NCBI GenBank assembly: GCA_947581835.1
Contig: CANPVV010000008.1
Location: 1 to 40,189 of the forward strand
Source: an uncultured Bacilli bacterium
Lineage (GTDB): Bacteria; Bacillota_I; Bacilli_A; RF39; UBA660
Direction of reading: 5' to 3'
DNA length: 40,189 bases
Below the pieces are notes generated by a model. That model had not been told where the DNA came from, searched no databases, and saw nothing but the letters and a program-made list of their open reading frames with translations. Position 1 is the first letter of the stretch, and every line of letters begins with the position of its first letter. The translations under genes were made by a program, and so were the position numbers. Positions 17,963 to 26,220 of this stretch are shown piece after piece.

Positions 17963-18478
17963 TTAAATTATAACATTTTCGCCACTTTCACAGTGTTTAT
18001 AAAATTCTTTTAAACCAATATGGAATTTAGGTTTTTTATATTTATAAACACAGAGATAGTCATTATCCATAAATTTAATATTATTATATTTGATAAACTT
18101 AGTACGAATAGTAGTTAGTAAATCATATAAAGACATAAACTCGTGGATACCTTTGTCATGTTCCCAAGAAGATTCGAACCAATAAAATTTTTCATCTTGT
18201 TCATAAACAATAAATGTATGAGTGTAAATTCTTTTTGATTCATAATAAATCATAAAGTAAGCATTAAATTTAACACCTAGGTTTTTAAAATATGTTCTTT
18301 CAAGTTCAACTAAATCAAAACTAGTGCCAACTTTATTTTCTAAAGTTTCTTCAGGACTTTGTAAAACATATTTCTTTTTGAAACCTTTATCAATGTTTTT
18401 ATAGATATTTTTATCAATATCCATCCAACCATTTTCAATTTCTTTTAATTTTTCTAAAATTTCTAAAACTTGTTCCAT
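17963..18478 (-). CDS. Papain/transglutaminase-fold-like protein with Ser at the presumed nucleophile
   Basis: The 171-aa soluble protein resembles small transglutaminase-like proteins of Bacillota: GTSFDLVELER (51-61), THTFIVYEQDEKFYWFESSWEHD (86-108) and a helical N-terminus. In related proteins as I recall them, the first block reads G-x-C-x-D-x-V-E-L and the second supplies the His (H87 here). Here the Cys position is S53, so either the enzyme uses Ser or it is a binding protein that has lost activity. This is motif reasoning. ATG at 18478 has AGGTGG 5 bases upstream; the frame also opens at GTG 18487. It has its own promoter (18497-18525). The thrS promoter begins at its stop codon. Confidence 0.55.
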   Translation of the reverse strand: MEQVLEILEKLKEIENGWMDIDKNIYKNIDKGFKKKYVLQSPEETLENKVGTSFDLVELERTYFKNLGVKFNAYFMIYYESKRIYTHTFIVYEQDEKFYWFESSWEHDKGIHEFMSLYDLLTTIRTKFIKYNNIKFMDNDYLCVYKYKKPKFHIGLKEFYKHCESGENVII

Positions 18479-18496
18479 GTACTCCACCTAAGGGAT

Positions 18497-18525
18497 ATTA
18501 TAACAGAAAAATTGCAAACCCGCAA
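18497..18525 (-). promoter_or_regulatory. Promoter of the transglutaminase-like gene
   Basis: TTGCGG (18520-18525), 17 bases, TATAAT (18497-18502). The -35 lies in one arm of the terminator of the gene upstream, so the two overlap. Confidence 0.6.
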
Positions 18526-18527
18526 TT
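18506..18527 (-). terminator. Terminator of the SpoVIF-like gene
   Basis: AATTGC (18510-18515) and GCAATT (18522-18527) around a 6-base loop, with T4 following on the minus strand. Confidence 0.6.
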
Positions 18528-18535
18528 AAAAATTT

Positions 18536-18775
18536 TTAAAACATATCACTTACATTATTTGGAACATCATTAGAGACGACTTTTTTTAAGATTTTTTCTT
18601 TTAATTCAGGACTAACTTTTTTACCTGTCATTTGACTTAAAGTATCGATAACTTCAAGGATTGTTGCTTCATCTTGCATATTTCCTTTCTGTAATTTTTC
18701 GGCTAGAGAAATAATAGTTTTTTTGTCTACTTTGGTTTTTTTGTAAACTTTTTTAAATAAAGAATCATCAAGCAT
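18536..18775 (-). CDS. SpoVIF-like small protein
   Basis: The 79-aa protein has the layout of the stage VI sporulation protein F family: an N-terminal 'FF-x-x-[VI]-x-K-K-T-x-V' block (SLFKKVYKKTKVDKKTI), then an 'LA-x-x-[LV]-Q-x-x-N-[MF]-x-D-E-x-T' block and a 'V-S-P-E-L-K-E-K-I' segment. Similarity is by eye. In Bacillus, SpoVIF acts late in spore coat assembly; no other sporulation gene occurs in this window, so a spore role is unsupported. AGGAGGT lies 8 bases before the ATG. A terminator follows it. Confidence 0.6.
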   Translation of the reverse strand: MLDDSLFKKVYKKTKVDKKTIISLAEKLQKGNMQDEATILEVIDTLSQMTGKKVSPELKEKILKKVVSNDVPNNVSDMF

Positions 18776-18824
18776 AAAAAAATACCTCCTAAGATATTAT
18801 ATGTTAGAAAGTATTTTTGGGTTT

Positions 18825-19043
18825 TTATTTATAATAATCATAGAAAATATCATCAGGTTTTTTATTATATATTTTAGCAATTTTAAGAGCTAAATCATAA
18901 TAAAGACGGCGATTACCATTTTCTATTTGCCAATAATAAGCTTTGCAAATGCCAATATTTTTAGCAACTTCAGCACATGACATATTATTTTTTTGGCGTA
19001 AATTTTTTAAATTAAAATTTACTTTTGTACTACTTTTTACCAT
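18825..19043 (-). CDS. XRE-family HTH regulator
   Basis: A 72-aa Cro/C1-type DNA-binding protein with little beyond the HTH: FNLKNLRQKNNMSCAEVAKNI, then the recognition region KAYYWQIENGNRRLYYDLALKIAKIYNKKPDDIF. The start at ATG 19043 has GGAGGAATT directly before it; the frame open to 19073 would include the -10 box. A near-perfect promoter (TTGACA-17-TATTAT) drives it. It is divergent from another small HTH gene at 19163, 119 bp apart, so each may regulate the shared region. Confidence 0.88.
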   Translation of the reverse strand: MVKSSTKVNFNLKNLRQKNNMSCAEVAKNIGICKAYYWQIENGNRRLYYDLALKIAKIYNKKPDDIFYDYYK

Positions 19044-19061
19044 AATTCCTCCACTAGATAT

Positions 19062-19090
19062 ATAATATACCAAAAATTTAGTTATGTCAA
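19062..19090 (-). promoter_or_regulatory. Promoter of the XRE gene at 18825-19043
   Basis: TTGACA (19085-19090), 17-base spacer, TATTAT (19062-19067). Confidence 0.75.
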
Positions 19091-19112
19091 ATTTTGTATA
19101 GTTATAGGTGGG

Positions 19113-19141
19113 TAGACATTAGGAGTAATTATCAATAATAT
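19113..19141 (+). promoter_or_regulatory. Candidate promoter of the divergent HTH gene
   Basis: TAGACA (19113-19118), 17-base spacer, TAATAT (19136-19141), 8 bases before AAGGAG. The hexamers deviate from consensus, so activation or weak expression is likely. Confidence 0.45.
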
Positions 19142-19162
19142 TAAGTGTAAGGAGTTAATTAC

Positions 19163-19426
19163 ATGGATTTAAAAGTTATAATAGGAATGAATTTAAAATA
19201 TTTTCGTTATAAAAGTGGATTAAGTCAGGAAAAGTTTTATTCTAATTTAGGTTTATCACATAAGTATTTAGCTTGTGTAGAAAGAGGAGAAGAAAATATT
19301 ACAACTGATTATATTGATTTATTAGCTCATAAATTAGGAATTAGCCCTACTTTACTTACTACTTATAATGAAGAACATATTATTACTAAAAAAAGAGTTG
19401 ATGAACGAGAAAAAATAAAAAATTAA
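19163..19426 (+). CDS. XRE-family HTH protein
   Basis: An 87-aa single-domain HTH protein: IGMNLKYFRYKSGLSQEKFY, a recognition helix near SHKYLACVERGEEN, then ITTDYIDLLAHKLGISPTLLT, which is the standard five-helix layout. The C-terminal 20 residues are basic and polar. AAGGAG lies 8 bases before the ATG. It is one of only a few plus-strand genes and converges on der through a shared terminator. Its target is unknown; the divergent partner's promoter is the obvious candidate. Confidence 0.85.
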   Translation: MDLKVIIGMNLKYFRYKSGLSQEKFYSNLGLSHKYLACVERGEENITTDYIDLLAHKLGISPTLLTTYNEEHIITKKRVDEREKIKN

Positions 19427-19431
19427 TTATT

Positions 19432-19461
19432 AAAAAAGCTATTTTGAAAATGGCTTTTTTA
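19432..19461. terminator. Bidirectional terminator between the HTH gene and der
   Basis: AAAAAAGCTATTTT and AAAATGGCTTTTTT form a stem with one wobble pair, A-tract on one side and T-tract on the other, so it serves both converging genes. It overlaps the der stop codon. Confidence 0.75.
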
Positions 19462-20769
19462 TTCACGGTCGTTTTTATTTTTAAATTGAAGAATAATAGG
19501 TGTTCCTGTTAAATCAAAGTTTTCACGAAGTTTATTTTCTAAATAGCGTTCATAACTAAAATGAACTAAGTTTTTATTGTTTACTTGGAAAGTAAATTTA
19601 GGAGGTTTTAGACCGGTTTCACTTACAAAATATATTTTTAATCTTTTACCTTTAAAGGTTGGAGGAGCATTTAGGCTTACGGCATCATTTATAACGTCGT
19701 TAAGTTTATTGGTAGCTATTTGTTTTTGATTGTTTAAATAGGCATTAATAACCTCAGGCATTAAAGAAGAAATACGAGTTTTTTTGGTGCTTGATACAAA
19801 AACAACTTTGATAAAACTTGCAAATTGAAATTCATTGTTAAGTTTAGTTTTCCATTTTTTGATTTCTTGGTCAGGATTAGAGATAGTATCCCATTTATTT
19901 ACTACTAAAACTATACCTTTACCAGCAGAAAGAGCAAAACCTAATATATGTTTATCATGCTCAATTATGCCTTCTTCAGCGTTTATGACAACAACACAGA
20001 CGTCTGATTCATCTATTGCTCGCATACTTCTTAGATAGCTATATTTTTCAACATTTTCATAGATACGGCCTTTTTTACGCATACCAGCGGTGTCAACAAC
20101 TATGTATTCTTGTTTATTATATGTAAATTTAGTATCAAAAGAATCACGGGTAGTTCCAGCGATATTTGAGACAATGGCTCTTTTTTCATTTAATAAGGCA
20201 TTAATTAAACTGCTTTTACCAACATTAGGTCGACCTATAATACAGAATTTAGGAATTGGTTTGATATCTTGGAGATTTTCAGGAATATTTTTGGTAAGTA
20301 ATTCTAAAGTTTCAGTAAAACCAATATTGTGTTCAGCACTTACGGGAATAATAGTTTCAAAACCTAGTTCATAAAATTCATAGATATTGTCTTTTCTTTT
20401 TTCATTATCAACTTTGTTTACTAAAACGATAACTTCTTTAGAGGTTTTAATAAGCATATCACGGATAAAATAATCAGTATTATCAAGACCATTTTTACCA
20501 TCAACTACAAATAAAATAGTATCAGAGGCATCTATTGCAAGTTCCGCTTGCATTTTTATTTCTTGGTTAAAATCATGATTTTCGGTGGTAAGTCCTCCAG
20601 TATCAATTAAAGAAAAAGTTTTATTTTTATAGGTAACTGTACCATAAATACGGTCTCTGGTTATACCTGCTTCATCTAAAATAATAGATTTCTTAGATTT
20701 AATTAGTTTATTAAAAATACTGGATTTTCCAACATTGGGTTTTCCAATTAAACAAACACATTTTTTCAT
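19459..20769 (-). CDS. der: Ribosome biogenesis GTPase Der
   Basis: An essential double GTPase (EngA), 436 aa, needed for 50S subunit maturation. Two G domains are clear: the first opens with GKPNVGKSSIFNKL and has D-T-G-G and NKVD; the second has GRPNVGKSSLINALL, DTAGMRKKG and NKWD. A C-terminal KH-like domain (ending LTGTPIILQFKNKND) completes the family architecture. AAAAGGAG lies before the ATG. No partner genes are coupled. Confidence 0.97.
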   Translation of the reverse strand: MKKCVCLIGKPNVGKSSIFNKLIKSKKSIILDEAGITRDRIYGTVTYKNKTFSLIDTGGLTTENHDFNQEIKMQAELAIDASDTILFVVDGKNGLDNTDYFIRDMLIKTSKEVIVLVNKVDNEKRKDNIYEFYELGFETIIPVSAEHNIGFTETLELLTKNIPENLQDIKPIPKFCIIGRPNVGKSSLINALLNEKRAIVSNIAGTTRDSFDTKFTYNKQEYIVVDTAGMRKKGRIYENVEKYSYLRSMRAIDESDVCVVVINAEEGIIEHDKHILGFALSAGKGIVLVVNKWDTISNPDQEIKKWKTKLNNEFQFASFIKVVFVSSTKKTRISSLMPEVINAYLNNQKQIATNKLNDVINDAVSLNAPPTFKGKRLKIYFVSETGLKPPKFTFQVNNKNLVHFSYERYLENKLRENFDLTGTPIILQFKNKNDRE

Positions 20770-20815
20770 AGTTATTCTCCTTTTTTGATAGTTATTGTAT
20801 CACAGATTGTTGTTT

Positions 20816-21208
20816 TTAACAAATATTATCATTTTCGATTAAGACTTTTATTTGATTATTTAGTTTGTAGATAATTATTTTAGTATCATTTAGAGAAGTA
20901 TCATCTATAGGGTTTAATACTAAAGAATCTTTATCAGATTTTAGATTGCCACTTTTTACTAAATCATTGATAGTTATAGTAAGGCTAGGATTATTTTCAT
21001 ATAATTTGGAACTGTTGTCTAATTCATATTCATTGTTGTAGCCATAATTTTGGGCAGCAGTTTTTATGAGAGACATTTTAGTACAGTAGAGTTTTTCTTT
21101 ACTACTTTGAGAAAATTTTAGAATACTTGCCGAGGCAACACAGGCGATTAGAGAAAGTAGTACTATAACACAGAGTATTTCAATTAAAGTAAATCCTTTT
21201 TTATTCAT
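20816..21208 (-). CDS. Type IV pilin-like protein with prepilin signal
   Basis: The 130-aa protein begins MNKKGFTLIEILCVIVLLSL, a class III prepilin signal: cleavage after G5, N-methylated F6 and the E10 (mature E5) needed for assembly, followed by one hydrophobic helix. The soluble remainder has C42 and a terminal Cys (C130), which could form a disulphide. Length and layout fit ComGC-like or type II/IV pseudopilins. No prepilin peptidase, ATPase or other pilus gene is visible, so it is an orphan here. GGAGG lies before the ATG. Confidence 0.85.
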   Translation of the reverse strand: MNKKGFTLIEILCVIVLLSLIACVASASILKFSQSSKEKLYCTKMSLIKTAAQNYGYNNEYELDNSSKLYENNPSLTITINDLVKSGNLKSDKDSLVLNPIDDTSLNDTKIIIYKLNNQIKVLIENDNIC

Positions 21209-21257
21209 TTTAAAGACCTCCTAGACTAATTATAAGTATATCATAATTTTAGAAAAT

Positions 21258-21287
21258 TAAAAACTGAATTTAAAGTTTAATTCAGTT
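21258..21287 (-). terminator. Terminator of the DUF975-CmpB gene
   Basis: AACTGAATT (21262-21270) pairs with AATTCAGTT (21279-21287), followed by T-rich DNA on the minus strand. The stem overlaps the gene's last codons. Confidence 0.6.
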
Positions 21288-22844
21288 AGTTTCAGATTTG
21301 GTTAAATAAACTGTATTAGTAATACCCTCGCCTTTATTAGGGTTGATAGAGGAAATATAAAAATCATAGATAATTAAAGATACTAAAACTATAGAGATAA
21401 TAACTAAGAGTTCATGATTTATTTTATCAAAAATATTGCTTATTATAGGAGCTAAAATATAGGTTACTAAGACGCCACCAATGCCAAAGATTATTAAGCC
21501 TTCAAGACAGATACGACCATTTAGATTTAAGAAGAAACCTTCATAACTCCACCAAGATAAGTGATGAACTAATTCTAAATAAAGACTGGTTAGATATTCA
21601 ATTATACCACATACAAGCATGGTAAGAATAAAGTAGACAAAAGGATTTTTACGGTATTTTTTTAGTAAAACTAAAATAGCAAGACTTCCTCCGCCATAGA
21701 TAGGTAACCAGGGGCCATGTAAAGTTCCTTTTTTAACAAAATAGCCATAGCGAAATAAATGAAGGAATGTTTCCCAAAAGAAGCCCATAATAGAGACGGT
21801 AAAAAAGATTAATATTAAATAAAGCCAAGAATAATTACGATTATAGTTAAAGCTTAATAGTTTAGAAGCTTTAGTACCTTTTAATAAAGTATCATAGATA
21901 GGATATTCATTAAAGACTAAATCACCATCTAAGAGAGCATCGTTTAATAAAGAAGCTTTAGGGCAGCCTCTCGTTTTAGCTAAATCTTGTAAATAAAGAT
22001 AGACTTCAGCATAGGTAGCATTTATATAGGGATTAGTAAATACTAAATTAGAAATATTAAGAGTTAGAAAGCCTAAGAGTTGATAACCAAGAAAAGATGC
22101 ATCAAGTTTGAATAGTTCCCATTTATAGCCTTCTACCATACTTTTAGATAGATTAAGAGCATCTTTAGTTTTGATATTGGGGTTTTCAGCAAGAATAAAA
22201 GGAACTAAGCGATATTCATAATATTTGATAAAACCACCTATAATAGTTAGACCATATAAAATAGTTTGGAGGTTTTTAATAAACATGGTATAAGCAATAT
22301 TGGAAACTTTTTTTAAACGATATGGTAAGATTAGTTTGTTTACTTTAGTTTTGGTGAAACGATGGTTTTCTAAGAAAAAACGACATAGACCAACTTCTAA
22401 GACTTTACTTACAAATATCCAATAAAATAAAGAGAGAATGGCGCCGATTATAATAATAATACTGGCTCCAATACGGTCTTTAAATAAAGCTTCATTTAAG
22501 GCATTTAGACCACCAAAGAGGAAGGAGCCTGTTTTGGAAATATTATTTACTAATGTACCAATAATACCTCTTGTAGCTTTGGTTAAAAATTTGTTTTCAT
22601 ATGGTTTGGTGGGAGTTATACTATTGATAAATTCATTTACGATACTAGAGTTAGTATCCCCTTCTAAACTTCTTATATTTAAAACTTTAATATTATTACG
22701 ATAGTCATAATCAAATTCTTGATTGATTGTAACAATTGAGGAACCAATTAATATGGCGTATAAAAAGCAAATAATAATGGAATTTTTCCAGTTATGATAA
22801 AAAGCATTACGACCACGTTTTTTATATAAACTTCTTCTTAACAT
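21282..22844 (-). CDS. Membrane protein, DUF975 fused to ABC-transporter-permease-like (CmpB) domain
   Basis: The 520-aa multi-pass membrane protein appears to be two domains. Residues about 1-290 have the DUF975 character (short basic start, then ALNLSKSMVEGYKWELFKLDASFLG and NPYINATYAEVYLYL). Residues about 335-480 carry the putative ABC-transporter permease family (PF06541) motifs GFFWETFLHLFRYGYFV, GPWLPIYGGG, EYLTS, WWSYEGFFLNLNGRICLEG. About ten membrane segments are visible overall. Despite the family name, neither an ATPase partner nor a substrate is indicated. The two domains are usually separate proteins in my recollection. Confidence 0.75.
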   Translation of the reverse strand: MLRRSLYKKRGRNAFYHNWKNSIIICFLYAILIGSSIVTINQEFDYDYRNNIKVLNIRSLEGDTNSSIVNEFINSITPTKPYENKFLTKATRGIIGTLVNNISKTGSFLFGGLNALNEALFKDRIGASIIIIIGAILSLFYWIFVSKVLEVGLCRFFLENHRFTKTKVNKLILPYRLKKVSNIAYTMFIKNLQTILYGLTIIGGFIKYYEYRLVPFILAENPNIKTKDALNLSKSMVEGYKWELFKLDASFLGYQLLGFLTLNISNLVFTNPYINATYAEVYLYLQDLAKTRGCPKASLLNDALLDGDLVFNEYPIYDTLLKGTKASKLLSFNYNRNYSWLYLILIFFTVSIMGFFWETFLHLFRYGYFVKKGTLHGPWLPIYGGGSLAILVLLKKYRKNPFVYFILTMLVCGIIEYLTSLYLELVHHLSWWSYEGFFLNLNGRICLEGLIIFGIGGVLVTYILAPIISNIFDKINHELLVIISIVLVSLIIYDFYISSINPNKGEGITNTVYLTKSETN

Positions 22845-22940
22845 AATTTTGCCCCTTTAATGGTTTTATTTTACCATATTTTAGGAAATAGTGCAAATTA
22901 GATAGTAAGGAAATTAATTTTTTAAAAAGTTAGATTGAAA

Positions 22941-22980
22941 GAGACTAGGAAAAGAGATTAGAAAAGGAGATTAGAAAAAA
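22941..22980. repeat. Three imperfect 13-bp tandem repeats
   Basis: GAGACTAGGAAAA (22941-22953), GAGATTAGAAAAG (22954-22966) and GAGATTAGAAAAAA (22967-22980) lie between two minus-strand genes. They may be simple slippage products. Confidence 0.45.
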
Positions 22981-22987
22981 TTGAAGG

Positions 22988-23719
22988 TTAAAGAGTTTTT
23001 CTTAAGTACTCCTCTCCTTTTTTAGCTTGATCATATTCTTCATTATGAGATATTTTATAAATTTTACCATTCATTAAAAAGTTAGAACCAGTTTGATGGA
23101 AATTAAAGGGAACATGGTATTTTAAAGTATCTTTATAAATTTGTTTTACCCAGTTAAAATCACAGATTCGGGCATTGTCATAAGATTCACCACTTACTGA
23201 TACTCCTTCTATCTTGCCAGTTTTTAAGTAAGGTTTTAAATCTACATATTCTAATATAGGGCCGACAAAGACTAGTTTATGAGCAGCTTTAATATTTAAA
23301 AAGATAGGTAGACGATAATCGGCCATAGCTTGGTTTTCACAGGTTACAGCGATAGTTACATTGGGGTAGCCTTCATTCCAACCTTCAGGGATACAGGTAT
23401 TAAAACGGTCTATTCTTTTAGTGCATATTAAAAAATGGAGATCACTTCTAATTTTTATCATTTCCCAACAGTCTTTACGCCAAGCATCGGCTTCTTTAAG
23501 AAAAAAATCACTGGTAAAACAGGTAGCTACTTCAGTTCCACCGGGAATTTTATAGTTACCATGACGGTCCTTTTTTAAAGGAAGATTAAAATTGGTTTTA
23601 GATTTTGTGATAATACTGGCATCTTTGTTTCTTTTACTATCTAAATAGTAGACATAGCAGTTAAGACAGCCAGGACTACATTTATGGCAGCCATGCCAGG
23701 GAGACCAAAAGTTATTCAT
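22988..23719 (-). CDS. DUF5131 (phage Gp37/Gp68-like) family protein
   Basis: The 243-aa protein opens with NNFWSPWHGCHKCSPGCLNCYVY, a cluster of four cysteines (C11, C14, C18, C21) typical of the DUF5131/Gp37-Gp68 family, followed by NYKIPGGTEVATCFTSDFFLKEAD and FLICTKRIDRF, and a C-terminal VSGES motif. The CxxC-x3-C-x2-C start suggests an iron-sulphur or zinc site; a radical-SAM relationship is plausible but unproven. The family is frequent in phages and mobile regions. It stands before the ATP-grasp and unknown genes on the same strand with gaps of about 230 and 75 bp. Confidence 0.85.
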   Translation of the reverse strand: MNNFWSPWHGCHKCSPGCLNCYVYYLDSKRNKDASIITKSKTNFNLPLKKDRHGNYKIPGGTEVATCFTSDFFLKEADAWRKDCWEMIKIRSDLHFLICTKRIDRFNTCIPEGWNEGYPNVTIAVTCENQAMADYRLPIFLNIKAAHKLVFVGPILEYVDLKPYLKTGKIEGVSVSGESYDNARICDFNWVKQIYKDTLKYHVPFNFHQTGSNFLMNGKIYKISHNEEYDQAKKGEEYLRKTL

Positions 23720-23948
23720 AGGTACCCTCCTCTTTAGAATTAATATTTAATATTTTAATTTGAATTTTTAATTTTTTTATTGGTAGAAAATAAGACTTTA
23801 TTAAAATAAGCTTAAAATATTGAGTGTTTTTTAAAATGATAATTTTAGCGATTTTAATGTATTTTTTAAATTTAATTTATAAAGTAACTAAATAAATTTT
23901 AAAAAGAAAAAAGTAACAGTAAATTTTGATACTTATTTCTTATTTTTA

Positions 23949-24911
23949 TCATAAAGTTCTTTTTAGAACTGACTCTGAAATGGCAGTTGGAGTTATATAT
24001 TGATATTTATCTTGATTAAAACTTAGTATTATATCTTCAAGGGTTTCAGTTGTAAAGGAAATTTCGGTTTTATTGTCTATGGCACTTAGTAAAACATTGG
24101 GTAATTCTTGGTTATCATTGCTTATTAAAGTGCCCCTTTCATTTATATAATATAGAACATTACCATTTTTATTGATGAGCAGTATATTTTTATTGTTTGC
24201 TTGATAGTTATGATATAAAATTGGAGTAGCAGTTTTAATAATACTTGAAATATTGGATGTATCTTTATTGGTGAGTAACATTAATAACTTTTGATATTGC
24301 TCTTTAGATACAGAATATATAATATAGTTGGAATAGGTAGAATAATTTAAATATTCATATAGAGTGCTAGATAAAACTTTGGTTTGGCCTTCATGATTTA
24401 TTATTAACTTAGATAGTTTTTTTATATTTTTTGGGTTTAGATTAGTGGTGTTAGTTAAAATTTGTTGTTCTAATAGTTTGTATTTAGATAATTTATTATT
24501 AAATTCTTGGATTTTTTGAGAAATTTGGTGGTTTAAATCTTTGGAATATGGTAGATAAGACCAAGTTTTGGCGCATAATTTTTGATTTTTTTCGTTGGTA
24601 AATTCTAAAGCCTCTTCATAAGTATCAAATACTTTTTCGACAGTATTTGAATTAGTACACTTATTATTAAATGTTGGAATAACTCTTTTCCAATTATGAT
24701 ATTGACTTTTTTGATAGGGAAATACAACTTCATATTCATGCTCGGTTTTACCATCTTCTTTATATTTTATTTTATCGCTTATTAAATAGCATTTTGATAC
24801 TATATAGCAAACTACGTCATAATCTCTTTCTAATTCATTTAAACCATAAGACCACCCTACTTGTTCTATAATGGGCATAGCAGTATATTTAATTGGATAA
24901 TTATATTTCAT
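23949..24911 (-). CDS. Unknown protein, accessory cluster
   Basis: I do not recognise this 320-aa protein. The N-terminus has a distinctive block (NYPIKYTAMPIIEQVGWSYG, then LERDYDVVCYIVSKCYLIS), the middle is rich in Asn, Gln and Lys and likely helical, and the C-terminus is beta-rich. There is no signal peptide or membrane segment, and the 6 Cys do not form a clear metal motif. It shares the strand with, and lies 73 bp downstream of, the R2K-type ATP-grasp gene, so a joint role is possible. The ATG has GAGGA nearby. Confidence 0.6.
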   Translation of the reverse strand: MKYNYPIKYTAMPIIEQVGWSYGLNELERDYDVVCYIVSKCYLISDKIKYKEDGKTEHEYEVVFPYQKSQYHNWKRVIPTFNNKCTNSNTVEKVFDTYEEALEFTNEKNQKLCAKTWSYLPYSKDLNHQISQKIQEFNNKLSKYKLLEQQILTNTTNLNPKNIKKLSKLIINHEGQTKVLSSTLYEYLNYSTYSNYIIYSVSKEQYQKLLMLLTNKDTSNISSIIKTATPILYHNYQANNKNILLINKNGNVLYYINERGTLISNDNQELPNVLLSAIDNKTEISFTTETLEDIILSFNQDKYQYITPTAISESVLKRTL

Positions 24912-24984
24912 AAATTAATCCTCCTCATTTTATATTTTATCATATTTTTTATTCTGGTGGGGTTTTTATTAAAATAATTACGCT

Positions 24985-25911
24985 TTATATGTCTTTTCTT
25001 TGCCTGATAAGTTTAATTGATGGAGCTTTTTGATTTAATAAATCGTCTACTAAAAGATTACAAACCTCAAGGCCAGAGGAACAGATTGAATTATATTCGA
25101 TAATATCTATTACTTCCCTACCATTTATTGACATTTCTCCTATATCTAAGACATAACTACTTGGAAAATCAGGTATTAAAAGGGCTTTATTGATTTGCTT
25201 TTCAACAAATGATTTTATTTCATTTGGTACTAGGGTTGGATAATCAATATAGGACCTAGAAATACTTAATAAGGTATTATTTAAAATGAAAGCTCGATAT
25301 TCTTTACAATCTATATTATTTTCTTTATCTTCGATAGGTTGGAAAACGTCAGAAAGAAAAATGGTATCTTCTAAAGATATATTCCATAAGGGAGGCTTGG
25401 TTACAAAAAGTTGATTTTCGCCAATATTAACATTACCAAAATATTTTAAAATACAGTGGGTTTGACTTTTTTTAGCAGTTTTAAAAAATATATTTTTGAA
25501 ATTTTTTTGATAAGTTTCGACGTTTTGTTGAAATTCTTTATAAGAAGTTGGGATAACCCTTCTATAAATGGGTTGAATCTTTTGAGGCCAATTAATTATT
25601 TGTTCTAAATCTTTTAGTGTTTCAATAGATTTAGCACCATTTTGGTCTAAATAATTTAAAAGTTCTTCTTCATAAGGGATAAAACTGCGAGGAAAAATAA
25701 CTTTTCCTTTGAGATTAATTTCTTCATTATCCTTATAAAATTTTTTGGTGGTTCTATCAAATAATACTAATAGATTATTTTCTTTAGCAGATACCATTAA
25801 TTCTTGTTCTTGAGATTTTATCCAAATAGTGTTTTCATTATCTTCTTCATTTATAATATAATCATTTGAAGTTAGATTAGGAACACTAAAGCAAAAATAA
25901 TCTATTTCCAT
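24985..25911 (-). CDS. ATP-grasp protein, R2K-clade-like
   Basis: The 308-aa protein fits an ATP-grasp ligase of the R2K type. Candidate features are FPRSFIPY (73-80), IFFKTAKKSQ with K144 as a nucleotide-binding Lys, CKEYRAFILNN (202-212) with E204, YVLDIGEM (253-260) with D256, and VIDIIEYN (267-274) with E272 and N274 for metal binding. R2K ATP-grasp proteins are known from phage and conflict-related clusters and ligate amino or carboxyl groups; the substrate is unknown. I did not confirm the fold by structure. It is the first gene of an accessory trio on the minus strand. Confidence 0.7.
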   Translation of the reverse strand: MEIDYFCFSVPNLTSNDYIINEEDNENTIWIKSQEQELMVSAKENNLLVLFDRTTKKFYKDNEEINLKGKVIFPRSFIPYEEELLNYLDQNGAKSIETLKDLEQIINWPQKIQPIYRRVIPTSYKEFQQNVETYQKNFKNIFFKTAKKSQTHCILKYFGNVNIGENQLFVTKPPLWNISLEDTIFLSDVFQPIEDKENNIDCKEYRAFILNNTLLSISRSYIDYPTLVPNEIKSFVEKQINKALLIPDFPSSYVLDIGEMSINGREVIDIIEYNSICSSGLEVCNLLVDDLLNQKAPSIKLIRQRKDI

Positions 25912-26024
25912 ATTACTCCTTAAATATTAAACTTTAAATATTACTTGTAATCATTTTTAATAATATGCAAAAATAATATATAAAGTTTTTTTAAATTTAT
26001 AAATTGGTAAATATTTAACTATAT

Positions 26025-26054
26025 GAAAACTCAGACTATAAAAGTCCCGAGTTT
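26025..26054 (-). terminator. Hairpin after tRNA-Leu
   Basis: AAACTC and GAGTTT extended by wobble pairs (26027-26037 with 26043-26054). The following T-run is short, so strength is uncertain. Confidence 0.5.
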
Positions 26055-26063
26055 AATTCAATT

Positions 26064-26150
26064 TGGTGCAAGAAAAGAGACTTGAACTCTCACGAGCATA
26101 AGCTCACTACCCCCTCAAAGTAGCGCGTCTACCGATTCCGCCATTCTTGC
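26064..26150 (-). tRNA. tRNA-Leu(GAG)
   Basis: On the minus strand: acceptor GCAAGAA/TTCTTGC, anticodon stem CTACT/GGTAG with loop TTGAGGG (anticodon GAG at 26114-26116), a long variable arm (GTGAGCTTATGCTC) expected for a class II tRNA, T arm AGAGTTCAAGTCTCT and an encoded CCA (26064-26066). 87 nt in all. It reads CUC/CUU Leu codons. Confidence 0.95.
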
Positions 26151-26220
26151 ATATAAATAAATTATAATAATATTAAATCAAATTGTCAATTAAAGATAAA
26201 TTAAAAAATAAACCAATAGA

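Noticed and set aside
22941-22980. Three 13-bp repeats as a possible short CRISPR array
   Set aside because: There are no spacers of regular length between the units and no cas gene nearby.
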